A stretch of DNA of 64,000 bases from Streptomyces diastatochromogenes (GCF_002242805.1 NZ_MCGQ01000030.1:40862-104861); one strand, 5' to 3'. Counted from the stretch's first letter, positions 1 to 8,348 are shown. Notes: a model not told the origin generated them from the letters alone. A program made the numbers and translations.

Positions 1-230
1 TGGTCGACCACGGTGATCCGCGCCGCTGCGGCCTCGCGACGTTCCGCGCCGAGCCTGCCGTGTGCGACGGCCCGGTCGAGCGAGCGGGTGATGCGCAGCA
101 GGCCCGCACGGGCCGCCTCCGCGTCGCGTTCGACGACCGTCACCGGCACGTCGGAGCGTGCGCAGACCTCCGCGATGCCGGCGCCCATCAGGCCGCAGCC
201 GACGACTCCGACGCGCTCGATGTCGGTCAT
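1..230 (-). CDS. 3-hydroxyacyl-CoA dehydrogenase, N-terminal part (cut by window edge)
   Basis: The visible 76 residues start MTDIERVGVVGCGLMGAGIAEVCA, read here in two pieces: MTDIERVGVVGCG then LMGAGIAEVCA, the Rossmann NAD-binding GxGxMGxGIA loop of 3-hydroxyacyl-/3-hydroxybutyryl-CoA dehydrogenases. An acidic residue follows the second strand (VVERD), which fits NAD rather than NADP. The enzyme would oxidise an L-3-hydroxyacyl-CoA to the 3-oxoacyl-CoA in the cytosol. It is the last visible gene of a leftward operon and lies 61 bp after two acyl-CoA dehydrogenases, so a beta-oxidation role is likely. The C-terminal helical domain lies beyond the window, so the exact subfamily cannot be judged. 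Confidence 0.85.
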   Translation of the reverse strand, partial: MTDIERVGVVGCGLMGAGIAEVCARSDVPVTVVERDAEAARAGLLRITRSLDRAVAHGRLGAERREAAAARITVVD

Positions 231-291
231 CCGTCTTCCTCTCCCATCAGTGGTGACCTTCAGTGGCGAAATGCGGGGGCGATATGGAGCG

Positions 292-1464
292 TCATGCGGC
301 GGGCAGGTCCAGAACCCCCGTGCCGCGCCTGACGAGTTCGTTGGCGATGATCAGCCGCTGGATCTCGGAGGTGCCCTCCCAGATCCGGTCGACGCGCAGC
401 TCGCGGTAGAGCCGTTCGACGGCGTAGGAGCGGTCGTAGCCGCGGCCACCGTGGATCTGCAGGCAGCGGTCGATCACGCGGCCCGAGGCCTCGCTCGCCG
501 AGAGCTTGGCGATGGCCGCCTTGGCGTGCAGGCGTTTGCGGTCCTCGGCCGGGGCCTGGTCGATCTCCCACGCGACCTGGTGGGTGTAGGCGCGGTTGAC
601 GGCGATGTCGACGGCGCTGTCCGCGAGCATGCCCTGGATCAGCTGGTACGACGCGATCGGCGCCCCGAACTGCTCCCGCTCCACCGCCCAGTCACGCGCC
701 AGTTGCAGGGCGCGCTCGGCCGCACCCGTCGTGCGTGCCGCGATCATCAGGCGCTCCTCGGTGAACCACGAGCGCGTGATGTCGTAGCCCTCGCCGATGC
801 CGCCGAGCACGGCGTCCTCGCCGACCTGGACGTCGGTGAAGGTGAACTCGGGGTGCTCGTAGACGAAGGTGTGCATGAAGCGCGGTACGCGCGTCATCTC
901 GATGCCGGGGGTGTCCTTGTCGACGAGGAAGAGCGTGGGCGCGCGGTCCGGTCCCGCCGCGGCGAGCACGATCATGAAGTCGGCGTGGTCGCCGACGGTG
1001 ACGAACCACTTCTCGCCGTCGAGCACCCAGCCGTGGTCGTTCTTCGTGGCCGTGGTGGCCAGGTTCTGCGGGTCGGAGCCCGCGCCGGGCTCGGTGACGG
1101 CGTAGCAGTCGCGCCGCTCGCCCTTGATGACGGGGACGAGGAAGCGCTCGCGCTGCTCGGGGGTGCAGAACCTGAGGGCGTTGGCGGGGCGCCACACCAT
1201 GTCCCACAGGGCGCCGGTGAGCCGGCCCAGTTCCTCCTGCACGGTGACCTGCTCGGCGATGGTGAGTCCGGCGCCGCCCCACTCGGCCGGCATGTTCACG
1301 GCCTGGAGTCCGGCGTCGAGCACCGCGTCGCGGATCTTGGCGTGGGCGCTCGCGGGGAGGCCGTTGTCCTCCTCGCACTGCAGCTCGTAGGCGGTGATGA
1401 AGTCGGTGAGGGCGCGCGCGTCGGCCTTCAGCTGGGCCTGGCGCGGGGTGAGGCGGAAGTCCAT
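292..1464 (-). CDS. acyl-CoA dehydrogenase (copy 1 of a tandem pair)
   Basis: A 390-aa protein of normal length for the FAD-dependent acyl-CoA dehydrogenase family, which introduces the trans-2,3 double bond in an acyl-CoA. It shows YAVTEPGAGSD (flavin/substrate loop), GEKWFVT (middle beta domain) and, near the C-terminus, GGRGYDRSYAVERLYRELR followed by IWEGTSEIQ, the region that carries the catalytic glutamate in many members. The start ATG is preceded by AGGACTTCC. The gene is followed by the hydroxyacyl-CoA dehydrogenase and preceded, 37 bp away, by a paralogue with long stretches of identical DNA. Electrons would go to ETF. Substrate chain is unknown; the neighbourhood suggests an amine-derived acyl group (inference). 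Confidence 0.93.
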   Translation of the reverse strand: MDFRLTPRQAQLKADARALTDFITAYELQCEEDNGLPASAHAKIRDAVLDAGLQAVNMPAEWGGAGLTIAEQVTVQEELGRLTGALWDMVWRPANALRFCTPEQRERFLVPVIKGERRDCYAVTEPGAGSDPQNLATTATKNDHGWVLDGEKWFVTVGDHADFMIVLAAAGPDRAPTLFLVDKDTPGIEMTRVPRFMHTFVYEHPEFTFTDVQVGEDAVLGGIGEGYDITRSWFTEERLMIAARTTGAAERALQLARDWAVEREQFGAPIASYQLIQGMLADSAVDIAVNRAYTHQVAWEIDQAPAEDRKRLHAKAAIAKLSASEASGRVIDRCLQIHGGRGYDRSYAVERLYRELRVDRIWEGTSEIQRLIIANELVRRGTGVLDLPAA

Positions 1465-1501
1465 GGAAGTCCTCGCTGTGGGGTGATCGGGGTGGGCGGT
1501 T

Positions 1502-2674
1502 TCAGTGGACGGGCAGGGCGAGGGCGCGGGTGCCGCGCTTGATCAGCTCGTTGGCGATGATCAGCCGCTGGATCTCGGAGGTGCCCTCCCAGATCCGGTC
1601 GACGCGCAGCTCGCGGTACATGCGCTCGACGGCGTACGAGCGGTCGTAGCCGCGGCCGCCGAAGATCTGCAGACAGCGGTCGGCGACCCGGCCTGCTGCC
1701 TCGCTGGCGGCGAGCTTGGCGGTGGAGGCCTTGGCGTGCAGTGTCTTGCGGTCGGTGTGCGGCTGGTCGGCTTCCCAGGCGACCTGGTGGGTGTAGGCAC
1801 GGTTGACGGCGATGTCGACGGCGCAGTCGGCGAGCATGCCCTGGATCAGCTGGTACGACGCGATCGGCGCCCCGAACTGCTCCCGCTCCACCGCCCAGTC
1901 ACGCGCCAGCTCCAGGGCGCGCTCGGCCGCGCCGACGGTGCGTGCCGCGATCATCAGGCGTTCGTCGGTGAACCATTCCTTGGTCAGCTCGTAGCCGTTG
2001 CCGACGCCGCCGAGGACGTCCTCGTCGGCCACGAAGACGTTGGTGAAGGTGAACTCGGGATGCCCATTGACCGCGGAGTGCATGAAGCGCGGGACCCGTG
2101 TCATCTCGACTCCTGGTGCGGCCTTGTCCACGAAGAACAGCGTGGGCTGCCGCTCGGGGCCGGCGTCCGCCTGCACCAGCAGGAAGTCGGCGATGTCTCC
2201 GCAGGTGACGAACCACTTCTCCCCGTTGAGCAGCCAGCCTCCGTCGGTGCGGGTGGCTGTGGAGGTGCCGGCGGACGGGTCCGAGCCCGCGCCCGGCTCG
2301 GTGACGGCGAACGCGTCGAACTTCTCCGCGCGGATCACCGGCAGTAGGTACTTCTCGCGCTGCCGCTCGTCGCCGTACGCCAGGACGTTGGCGGGTCGCC
2401 AGGGGATGTCCCAGAGGCAGTTGGTGACCTTGCCGAACTCCTCCTCGACGATGACCTGGTCGAGGAGGCTGAGGCCGGCGCCGCCCCACTCGGCGGGCAT
2501 GTTGATGGCGTAGACACCGGCGTCCATGGCGGCGCGGGTCAGTTCGGTGACGAGCTGCTGCGGCAGGGGGCCGCCGGCCTGCTCGGACTGGTCCTCGTAG
2601 CGCATGAGCAGGCGCGCGTACTCGGCGGCGCGGTGCTTCAGGTCGACCTGTTCGGGGGTGTAGCGCATGTCCAT
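1502..2674 (-). CDS. acyl-CoA dehydrogenase (copy 2 of a tandem pair)
   Basis: Also exactly 390 aa and colinear with the downstream copy: FAVTEPGAGSD, GEKWFVTCGD, REQFGAPIASYQLIQGMLAD and GGRGYDRSYAVERMYRELRVD are shared. Both copies keep the IWEGTSEIQ segment, so unlike known heteromeric actinobacterial pairs neither looks catalytically dead. The N-terminal halves differ more than the C-terminal halves, and two DNA tracts of 68 and 80 bp are identical between the copies, which suggests recent duplication or gene conversion. It lies 37 bp after the acyl-CoA synthetase gene in the same operon. The two enzymes may act on successive intermediates or form a heteromer; sequence alone cannot decide. 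Confidence 0.93.
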   Translation of the reverse strand: MDMRYTPEQVDLKHRAAEYARLLMRYEDQSEQAGGPLPQQLVTELTRAAMDAGVYAINMPAEWGGAGLSLLDQVIVEEEFGKVTNCLWDIPWRPANVLAYGDERQREKYLLPVIRAEKFDAFAVTEPGAGSDPSAGTSTATRTDGGWLLNGEKWFVTCGDIADFLLVQADAGPERQPTLFFVDKAAPGVEMTRVPRFMHSAVNGHPEFTFTNVFVADEDVLGGVGNGYELTKEWFTDERLMIAARTVGAAERALELARDWAVEREQFGAPIASYQLIQGMLADCAVDIAVNRAYTHQVAWEADQPHTDRKTLHAKASTAKLAASEAAGRVADRCLQIFGGRGYDRSYAVERMYRELRVDRIWEGTSEIQRLIIANELIKRGTRALALPVH

Positions 2675-2711
2675 GGGGGCCTCTTCGGTCGGTGGGCGGC
2701 GTGCGGGTGGG

Positions 2712-4766
2712 TCAGGCGAGTACGGCGCGCGAGTCCAGGGCGAGGACGCCGCCGGGCTGCACGAGCAGGGGGTTGACCTCGATCTCTGCGATCTCGGGGT
2801 GGGCGGCGGCGAACGCGGTGATCGTCTCGATGGCCGCCGCGGCCGCGGTGACGTCGACGGGCGGGCGGCCGCGCACCCCGTCGAGCAGGGCGGCGGTGCG
2901 CAGTCCGCGCAGCAGGCTCAGGGCGCGGTCGGCGGGTACGGGGGCCAGGGTGAAGGCGACGTCGTGCAGTGCCTCGGCCAGTACTCCGCCCAGGCCCACC
3001 ATGGCGACCGGGCCGAAGCGCGGGTCCCGGTTGACGCCGACGATCAGCTCGATGCCGTCGGTCAGGTCGGCCATCGCCTCCACGGAGTAGGAGGAGGCGC
3101 CGAGCCGGGCGTGCATCTCGCGGAACGCGGCGAGCAGTTCGCCGGGTCCGGCCAGGCCCAGTGCCACGCCGCCCGCGTCGGACTTGTGCAGCAGGTGGAG
3201 GGCCTTGAGGACGTAGGGGCCGGTGAACTCCTCGGCTGCGGCGAGCAGTTCCGCCTCGTCGTGGATCTCCCGGGCGGCGGGGAAGGCGAGTCCGGCCGCT
3301 TCCAGGGCCCTGCGTGTCTCCATGTAACCGCTCTCCCGGAGCGGTGACGCGGCCCGGGGAAGGGGTGTGACACCGGTGTCCGGTGTGCCGGGTGCCGTCG
3401 CGGCGAGGGCGCGGGCGGCGTCCTCGGTGGCGGCGAAGACCGGGATGCCGGCCGAGGTGAGGGTGCGGCAGCTGGGGGACTCGGGGTACATCGACTGCAC
3501 CACGAGGGGTTTCGCGGTGGCCCGGTGGCGGGCCGCGATGAGGCGCGCGGCCGCCTGTTCCCCGTCCGCGAGTACCGTACCGCCTCCCCCGAGCCCGCCG
3601 TCGGCGGCCGCGTAGCCGCCGAAGTAGCCGGTCATCAGGACGGCGTCGACCTCCTCGGCCGCGAGCAGCGCGGCGACGGTTTCCGCGTACGAGCCGGGGT
3701 CCTGCTCCCCCATTCCGGCGAGGTCCACCGGGTTGGCGACGGCCGACTGTGCCCACAGGGCCTCCCGCAGGTGCTGCCGCGTCGGCTCCTGGAGTTCGGG
3801 CACGGTCAGGCCCGCCGCCTCGACGGCGTCGGCGGCGACCACGCCGTGGCCGCCGCCGTCGGTGAGGACGGCGACCCGGCGGCCGGCCGACCGTCGCGCG
3901 CCGCTCAACGCGGCCAGGACGACGGTGAGTTCACGGGGCGTGGCGACCAGTTCCACACCGGCGTCATGGCAGGCCGCGGTGACGACGTCGGCGGAGGTGG
4001 TGAGCGCGCCGGTGTGCGACTGGGCGCTGCGTGCGGAGGCGTCGCCGCGTCCGCCGGTGAGCAGCACCACGGGCTTGCCGGCGTCGGCGGCCGCCTCGGC
4101 GAAGGCGCGTCCGTCGGCGAAGTCCTCCGCGTAGACCGCGATGGCGTTGGTGCCCTCGTGCCGGGCGCAGTCGGCGAGCAGGTCGACGAGGGTGACGTCG
4201 GCCTGGTTGCCGAGCGAGACGAAGCGGGAGAAGCCGAGGCCGTGCGGGCGGAAGCGGAGCTGGAGTTCGAGGGCGAGGTTGCCGCTCTGGCTGAGGAGCG
4301 CGATGCCGCCGGGTGCGAAGGTGTCGGAGGCCAGGAAGAGGTCCGTGGTGTTGTCGGCCAGGCCCAGGCAGTTGGGGCCGATCAGCACGGCACCGGCGGC
4401 GCGCACGCGTTCGGCGACGGCACGCTGGCGGGTGCGCCCCGCTTCGCCGGTCTCGGCGAACCCGGCGGTGATCGCGACGATCGCCCGGGCCCCGCACCGC
4501 AGCGCCTCGTCGACGGCGTCCTCGAAGCCGGCGGCGGGCACGGAGACCACCGCCAGGTCGACGGGCTCGCCGATCGCGCTCAGGCTGGGGGCTGCGGTAC
4601 GGCCGAGCACGGTGCCGCCACGCCGGTTGACCAGGTGCACGGGGCGGCGGCCGTTCGCGCGGATGGCCTGGGCGGCGATGGCATGGCCGTACTTGGCCGG
4701 GTCGTCGCTGGCTCCGACGACGGCGACGGAGACGGGGTCGAAGAGGGCCGACAGGTCACGTCCCAT
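2712..4766 (-). CDS. NDP-forming acyl-CoA synthetase (acetate-CoA ligase family)
   Basis: A 684-aa fusion of the alpha and beta parts of the ADP-forming acetyl-CoA synthetase family. The N-terminus has a CoA-binding Rossmann domain (FDPVSVAVVGASDDPAKYG, about residues 10-30), then succinyl-CoA-ligase-like domains with IGPNCLGL and LLSQSGNLALE, and a C-terminal ATP-grasp domain (GPYVLKALHLLHKSDAGGV, about residues 520-540). Such enzymes make an acyl-CoA from a carboxylic acid, CoA and ATP, giving ADP and phosphate. Its stop is followed by the acyl-CoA dehydrogenases, and its ATG sits one base after the ferredoxin stop, so it is tightly coupled. It probably activates the acid made by the upstream oxidation steps (inference). 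Confidence 0.9.
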   Translation of the reverse strand: MGRDLSALFDPVSVAVVGASDDPAKYGHAIAAQAIRANGRRPVHLVNRRGGTVLGRTAAPSLSAIGEPVDLAVVSVPAAGFEDAVDEALRCGARAIVAITAGFAETGEAGRTRQRAVAERVRAAGAVLIGPNCLGLADNTTDLFLASDTFAPGGIALLSQSGNLALELQLRFRPHGLGFSRFVSLGNQADVTLVDLLADCARHEGTNAIAVYAEDFADGRAFAEAAADAGKPVVLLTGGRGDASARSAQSHTGALTTSADVVTAACHDAGVELVATPRELTVVLAALSGARRSAGRRVAVLTDGGGHGVVAADAVEAAGLTVPELQEPTRQHLREALWAQSAVANPVDLAGMGEQDPGSYAETVAALLAAEEVDAVLMTGYFGGYAAADGGLGGGGTVLADGEQAAARLIAARHRATAKPLVVQSMYPESPSCRTLTSAGIPVFAATEDAARALAATAPGTPDTGVTPLPRAASPLRESGYMETRRALEAAGLAFPAAREIHDEAELLAAAEEFTGPYVLKALHLLHKSDAGGVALGLAGPGELLAAFREMHARLGASSYSVEAMADLTDGIELIVGVNRDPRFGPVAMVGLGGVLAEALHDVAFTLAPVPADRALSLLRGLRTAALLDGVRGRPPVDVTAAAAAIETITAFAAAHPEIAEIEVNPLLVQPGGVLALDSRAVLA

Positions 4767-4767
4767 G

Positions 4768-4959
4768 TCACTTCACCAGCCGCAGCGCGGAGTTGGGGCA
4801 GGCGGCGACGGCTGCTTCGGCAGCGTCCGCGCCGCCCTGCGGGACGTCGTGCTCGCGCACCCGCGCGTAGCCCCACTCGTCGAGTTCGATCAGCTCGGGC
4901 GCGGGTTCGTGGCAGAGGCCGTAGCCCTGGCAGCGGGTGGAGTCCAGCAGGAGTTTCAT
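4768..4959 (-). CDS. small 3Fe-4S type ferredoxin
   Basis: A 63-aa acidic protein with the pattern C-x5-C (CQGYGLC, from residue 9) and a later CP (ACPNSAL, near residue 54). This CxxYxxC...CP layout is that of the single-cluster actinobacterial ferredoxins that usually serve cytochromes P450, with Tyr in the variable position. A clear AAAGGA ribosome site precedes the ATG. No P450 is near, but a Rieske oxygenase is encoded divergently at 7170 and a NuoF-like flavoprotein lies directly upstream. The likely role is to carry electrons from the flavoprotein to the Rieske enzyme (inference). Confidence 0.88.
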   Translation of the reverse strand: MKLLLDSTRCQGYGLCHEPAPELIELDEWGYARVREHDVPQGGADAAEAAVAACPNSALRLVK

Positions 4960-5060
4960 GGCGGGGTCCTTTCGGTACGGCGGGGTGCGGGGCGGGGGCG
5001 GGGCGAGGGGTCCGGATGCGGGGCCGGGGTCCGGATGCGACTTAGGAGGCCGGACGCGGC

Positions 5061-6326
5061 TCAGGGCACCGGCACCGTGAACCGGCGTCCGTCCTCAGGT
5101 GCCGCCCCCTCGCAGGCGGGGCAGCCAGAGCGGCGGTGGGCGTCGACGTGGTCGGGGAAGTGGGCGAGCAGGGTGGCGACGATGCGGGCGGCGGCGTCGA
5201 GCAGCCCGCAGGCCCCGCGGCCGGGCAGTTGCCGCGACCAGCGGTGCAGCTTGTCCGCCGCCTCGTCGCCCGCCTGGCCGCGAGCGACGGCCGTGAGGGT
5301 GCGGGCCAGTGCTCCGGTGCCGGAGACGCACACCCCGCACTGCCGGGCGCTCTGTGCCGCGAGGTAGGCGGCGGCCTCCGTGGCCACGGCGACCGGGCAG
5401 TCCTCCGGATGCAGGAAGTGCAGCGCCCCGCAGCCGAGGCCTCCGCCGGCCGCGCGCAGGCGGTCGTGGTCGAGGGGAAGGTCCGTCCAGCCCGTGCCGT
5501 GCAGGCCGCCGAAGAGGCCGCCCAGCAGGACTGCCTGGGCTCTGCCGTGCCCGCACAGGTCGGCGAGGACCTTCAGGTGCGTACCGGCGGGCACCTCGGC
5601 CAGCGCGGACGCGCCACGGACTCCTGAGAGGGTCACCAGATGGGTTCCGGCGACGGCGCCCGCGGCCTCGGGACGCGAGTACATCAGCGCGATGCGTGCG
5701 AGCGTCTCGACATTGGCCACAAGGGTGGGCGCGCCGCCGACACCGCGCTCGAAGGGGCGCGGGGGTTTCGCCGTGGGCAGCGCCGGGCCGCCGTCGATGC
5801 GTCGTACGACCGCGGTCTCCTCCCCCGCGACGTAGGTGTGCTCCGTGCGTACGACGTCGATGCGCAGCCTGGGGGGACACTCGGCGAGGGCCCGGCGCAC
5901 GGCCCGCTCGGCGGGACCGTCGGAGAGGTACACGCAGCCGCGCTCGGCGCCGGTCATGGCCGCGACCAGGCGGATGCCGTCCAGGACCACGTGCGGCCGG
6001 TGCCGCAGCAGCCAGCGGTCCTTCACCGAGCCCGGCTCGCCCTCCTCACCGTTGGCGACGACGACAGGTGGGCCCGGTGCGTCGCGGACGGCGTGGATCT
6101 TGACCGCGGTGGGGAAACCGGCCCCACCACGGCCGCGCAGCCCCACGGCGGCGATGCGGTCGAGCAACCGGTCGAGCAGCCGGTCGGGCGCGGTCAGGGG
6201 TGCGTAGCCGCCCGCGGCCAGGTACCGGGAGGCGTCCTCGCTGCCGCCGGACAGCCAGGCGCCGGACAGCAGCGGGGCGAGGAGGCCCGGCCGGCCTTCG
6301 GGGAGGAGGGAGAAGACGCCGGTCAT
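5061..6326 (-). CDS. NuoF-like NADH-binding flavoprotein
   Basis: A 421-aa relative of the FMN/NADH subunit of complex I (NuoF) and of formate/NAD-reducing hydrogenase flavoproteins. Visible are GLRGRGGAGFPTAVK (FMN loop, about residue 78), VANGEEGEPGSVKDRWLL (NADH site), an SLBB-like stretch (VTLSGVRGASALAEVPAGTHL) and a C-terminal cysteine-rich part (QCGVC, GRGACGLL, SGCPACEG). The last part differs from the canonical ESCGKCxPC motif of NuoF, so the cluster there may be altered. No other complex I subunits are nearby. Its ATG overlaps the stop of the upstream gene (ATGA). It probably works as a stand-alone NADH:ferredoxin reductase for the adjacent ferredoxin (inference). Confidence 0.87.
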   Translation of the reverse strand: MTGVFSLLPEGRPGLLAPLLSGAWLSGGSEDASRYLAAGGYAPLTAPDRLLDRLLDRIAAVGLRGRGGAGFPTAVKIHAVRDAPGPPVVVANGEEGEPGSVKDRWLLRHRPHVVLDGIRLVAAMTGAERGCVYLSDGPAERAVRRALAECPPRLRIDVVRTEHTYVAGEETAVVRRIDGGPALPTAKPPRPFERGVGGAPTLVANVETLARIALMYSRPEAAGAVAGTHLVTLSGVRGASALAEVPAGTHLKVLADLCGHGRAQAVLLGGLFGGLHGTGWTDLPLDHDRLRAAGGGLGCGALHFLHPEDCPVAVATEAAAYLAAQSARQCGVCVSGTGALARTLTAVARGQAGDEAADKLHRWSRQLPGRGACGLLDAAARIVATLLAHFPDHVDAHRRSGCPACEGAAPEDGRRFTVPVP

Positions 6327-6751
6327 GCGGTGCTCCTGGGGTCGCGGTGGCTGGAGGGGACGGTGTAGTCGCGGTCTCTCAGCCGCACCAGCGCCCGTTC
6401 CAGATCCCGCCGTTGCGTGGCGGTGCGCACGTATCCGGCCCCGGGCAGGCCGATCAGCATGCGGTGGTGGTCGAGGACGACCTCACCGGCCACCAGCGCC
6501 GGCCGCGGGTCGGCGGTGGCGGTCGGCGCGGCGGCCTCGACGACCAGGTCGGTGACTTCGCTGAGGTAGCGCAGCCAGCCGCGTTGCGTGCCGCGCAGCA
6601 CGAGCCGCTCGACGCGGTGCCGCTCGGCGGCGACGAGGGCCGCCGGCGGGCGGTGGTCCGCCGGGGCGCGCAGGGCGGCCACCGCGGCGGGCAGTTCCTG
6701 TTCGGGCTCCGGCGTGAGACCGAGCCAGACGAGACTTCGGCGAGCGCTCAT
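6323..6751 (-). CDS. unknown 142-aa protein heading the leftward operon
   Basis: I do not recognise this family. The start MSARRSLVWLGLTPEPE is chosen because GGAGG lies about seven bases upstream; a longer reading to 6946 has no ribosome site and only low-complexity Arg/Pro codons. The protein is rich in Arg, Ala and Leu, has no transmembrane helix, signal peptide or cysteine cluster, and ends with a basic tail. Its stop overlaps the start of the NuoF-like gene, so the two are translated together and it may be an accessory or assembly partner of the flavoprotein. This is inferred from coupling only. Confidence 0.7.
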   Translation of the reverse strand: MSARRSLVWLGLTPEPEQELPAAVAALRAPADHRPPAALVAAERHRVERLVLRGTQRGWLRYLSEVTDLVVEAAAPTATADPRPALVAGEVVLDHHRMLIGLPGAGYVRTATQRRDLERALVRLRDRDYTVPSSHRDPRSTA

Positions 6752-6947
6752 GGGTGCCTCCGGGGGCGCACCGTCCCCGGGTGGTCCGGAGAACGGGGTG
6801 GCGCGGCGACGGCGTGGACGGGGATGCTCCGGCACCGCGACGAGAGGGGTGGGGAGCTGTGCGAGCCCGGCCGGGACCGGGCGTGGCGTGGACGGCGACG
6901 GAGGGTGTCCGGACCGGTGCGAGATGCACGGTCGTCCGCCTACCACG

Positions 6948-6977
6948 AGACTAACTAACTAATTAGTCAGCCCACAA
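6948..6977 (-). promoter_or_regulatory. candidate promoter of the leftward operon
   Basis: On the minus strand TTGTGG (6977-6972) and TAGTCT (6953-6948) are separated by 18 bp, a fair match to a vegetative sigma promoter. The first palindromic operator lies almost exactly between and over the -10 element, so a bound repressor would block polymerase. The call rests on pattern only. Confidence 0.45.
6949..6968. promoter_or_regulatory. palindromic operator, site 1
   Basis: GACTAACTAACTAATTAGTC has six-base perfect arms (GACTAA / TTAGTC) around a mostly matching centre. The AT-rich element stands out sharply from its GC-rich surroundings. It shares TnACTAA..TnAGTC features with site 2 about 60 bp away. 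This size and symmetry is typical for TetR- or GntR-family repressors; the repressor itself is not identified. Confidence 0.6.
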
Positions 6978-7008
6978 GTCTTGACTTGATCCCGCCGCGG
7001 TCGCACTC

Positions 7009-7026
7009 TGACTAACCAATCAGTCA
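7009..7026. promoter_or_regulatory. palindromic operator, site 2
   Basis: TGACTAACCAATCAGTCA is an imperfect palindrome with five-base perfect arms (TGACT / AGTCA) and further matches inside. It resembles site 1 and lies on the side of the rightward Rieske operon, about 145 bp before its ATG. One regulator binding both sites could control both arms together (inference). Confidence 0.58.
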
Positions 7027-7169
7027 GCCGGATCCCGGCAGGTCCGGACGGCTCAGCCGATGCGTACGCCTCTCCTGACCCCTACGCCTCGCCTGACGCC
7101 GTACCTGCCGTCCGTTCCGGGCACAGCCTCACCGCCCATCGCCGCCGCCGCGGCGCGGAGGAGGACCCC

Positions 7170-8348
7170 ATGCACCCCTCGCCCACCCGGGCAGCCGACA
7201 CCGTCTCCGCTGCCCCGCCGGAACCGCCCCCCGAGCACCCCGGGGAAGCCCTGCCGGCCCGCTACTACACGGATCCGGCCGTCGCCGAGGCCGAGACCGA
7301 GCGCATCTTCGCCAAGTCCTGGCAGCTCGTCTGCCACGAATCCGACCTCCCCGGACCCGGCGCACGCCTCACCGCCACCGCCGCCGGCCGGGAGGTGCTG
7401 GTCGTCCGCACCGAGGACGGCGGCCTCGCCGCCCACCTCAACGTCTGCCGGCACCGGGGCACCCGCCTGGTCACCGCACCGGAGCCGTCCGGCAAGGCGA
7501 TCCGCTGCCCGTACCACGGCTGGACCTACAAGCTCGACGGACGGCTCGTCGGTGCCCCCGAGGCGCGCCGGATCCCCTGCCTGGACAAGCCCCGGCTCGG
7601 ACTGCACCCGGTCAACGTGGAGTCCTTCCTCGGGTTCGTCTTCGTCAACCTCGACATGGAGGCGACCCCGCTCGCGGAGAGCTGCGCCGGGCTCGCCCAG
7701 GCCGTCGGCCACTACGCCGGGCCCGGCCTCATCCCCGTCGGAAAGCACCGCATCCACGACCTGGCGGGCGGCGAGCAGCAGAACGCCAACTGGAAGGTGA
7801 TCGTCGACAACTATCTGGAGGGCTACCACGTCCCCGTCGCCCACCCCGCGCTCATGCGGCTGCTGGACTACCAGGCGTACACGGTGGACGTTCAGCAGAA
7901 CTACGTCCTGTTCGAGTCCCCGCTGCGCGACAAGCCCTCCTCGAACTGGACCGAGCGGCTCTACCAGCGCCTCGCGACCCCGATGCCGGGGCTGACCGAG
8001 GCCGACCGGCGCGTGTGGCGGTACGCCGTGATCTATCCGAACACGCTCATCGACTTCTACCCTGACCACGTGCTCGCGTGGACCGCCCTGCCCACCGCCC
8101 AGGACCGGGCGGCGATCCCCGGCGGCTTCTACACCCGGCACGGGGAGAGCGTCCGCACCCGGCTTGCCCGGCGGCTGAACATCCACATCGGCTGGGTCAC
8201 CAACGACGAGGACGCCGAGCTGGTGGAACGCGTGCAGGCCGGCCTGACCACGCCCGGTTTCGAGCCGGGACCGCTGTCGCAGCGCGAGGCCGCCGTCGGC
8301 TGGTTCGCCCGCCGGGTCCGGGACGACCTGGAGGGGGACACCCGGTGA
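7170..8348 (+). CDS. Rieske-type oxygenase, alpha subunit (choline/glycine-betaine monooxygenase-like)
   Basis: A 392-aa oxygenase. The N-terminal Rieske domain has CRHRG and CPYHGWTY (C-x-H ... C-x2-H, about residues 92-115) binding the 2Fe-2S cluster. The catalytic domain has DNYLEGYHVPVAHP (about residue 213), giving the two histidines of the mononuclear iron site, with a likely third acidic ligand later. The overall layout fits the GbcA/CntA/choline monooxygenase branch, which oxidises N-methyl or quaternary amine groups, rather than aromatic-ring dioxygenases with beta subunits; none is present. A GGAGGA site precedes the ATG. Electrons probably come from the ferredoxin and NuoF-like protein encoded divergently. 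Substrate is unknown; the amine importer and oxidase downstream support an amine. Confidence 0.9.
   Translation: MHPSPTRAADTVSAAPPEPPPEHPGEALPARYYTDPAVAEAETERIFAKSWQLVCHESDLPGPGARLTATAAGREVLVVRTEDGGLAAHLNVCRHRGTRLVTAPEPSGKAIRCPYHGWTYKLDGRLVGAPEARRIPCLDKPRLGLHPVNVESFLGFVFVNLDMEATPLAESCAGLAQAVGHYAGPGLIPVGKHRIHDLAGGEQQNANWKVIVDNYLEGYHVPVAHPALMRLLDYQAYTVDVQQNYVLFESPLRDKPSSNWTERLYQRLATPMPGLTEADRRVWRYAVIYPNTLIDFYPDHVLAWTALPTAQDRAAIPGGFYTRHGESVRTRLARRLNIHIGWVTNDEDAELVERVQAGLTTPGFEPGPLSQREAAVGWFARRVRDDLEGDTR

Larger units (their letters stand above)
6752..7169. other. 418-bp divergent control region
   Basis: No gene is seen here. The region separates the leftward acyl-CoA/ferredoxin operon from the rightward Rieske/transport operon. 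It holds two related palindromes, at 6949-6970 and 7009-7026, described separately, and a plausible leftward promoter. Closer to the Rieske gene there is an 18-bp-spaced direct repeat TACGCCTCnCCTGAC (from 7065 and 7083) of unknown meaning. No gene for a regulator adjoins the region on either side. Confidence 0.7.

Noticed and set aside
13..1542. A 509-codon plus-strand reading frame
   Set aside because: It is antisense to two clear acyl-CoA dehydrogenases; composition is that of a high-GC shadow.
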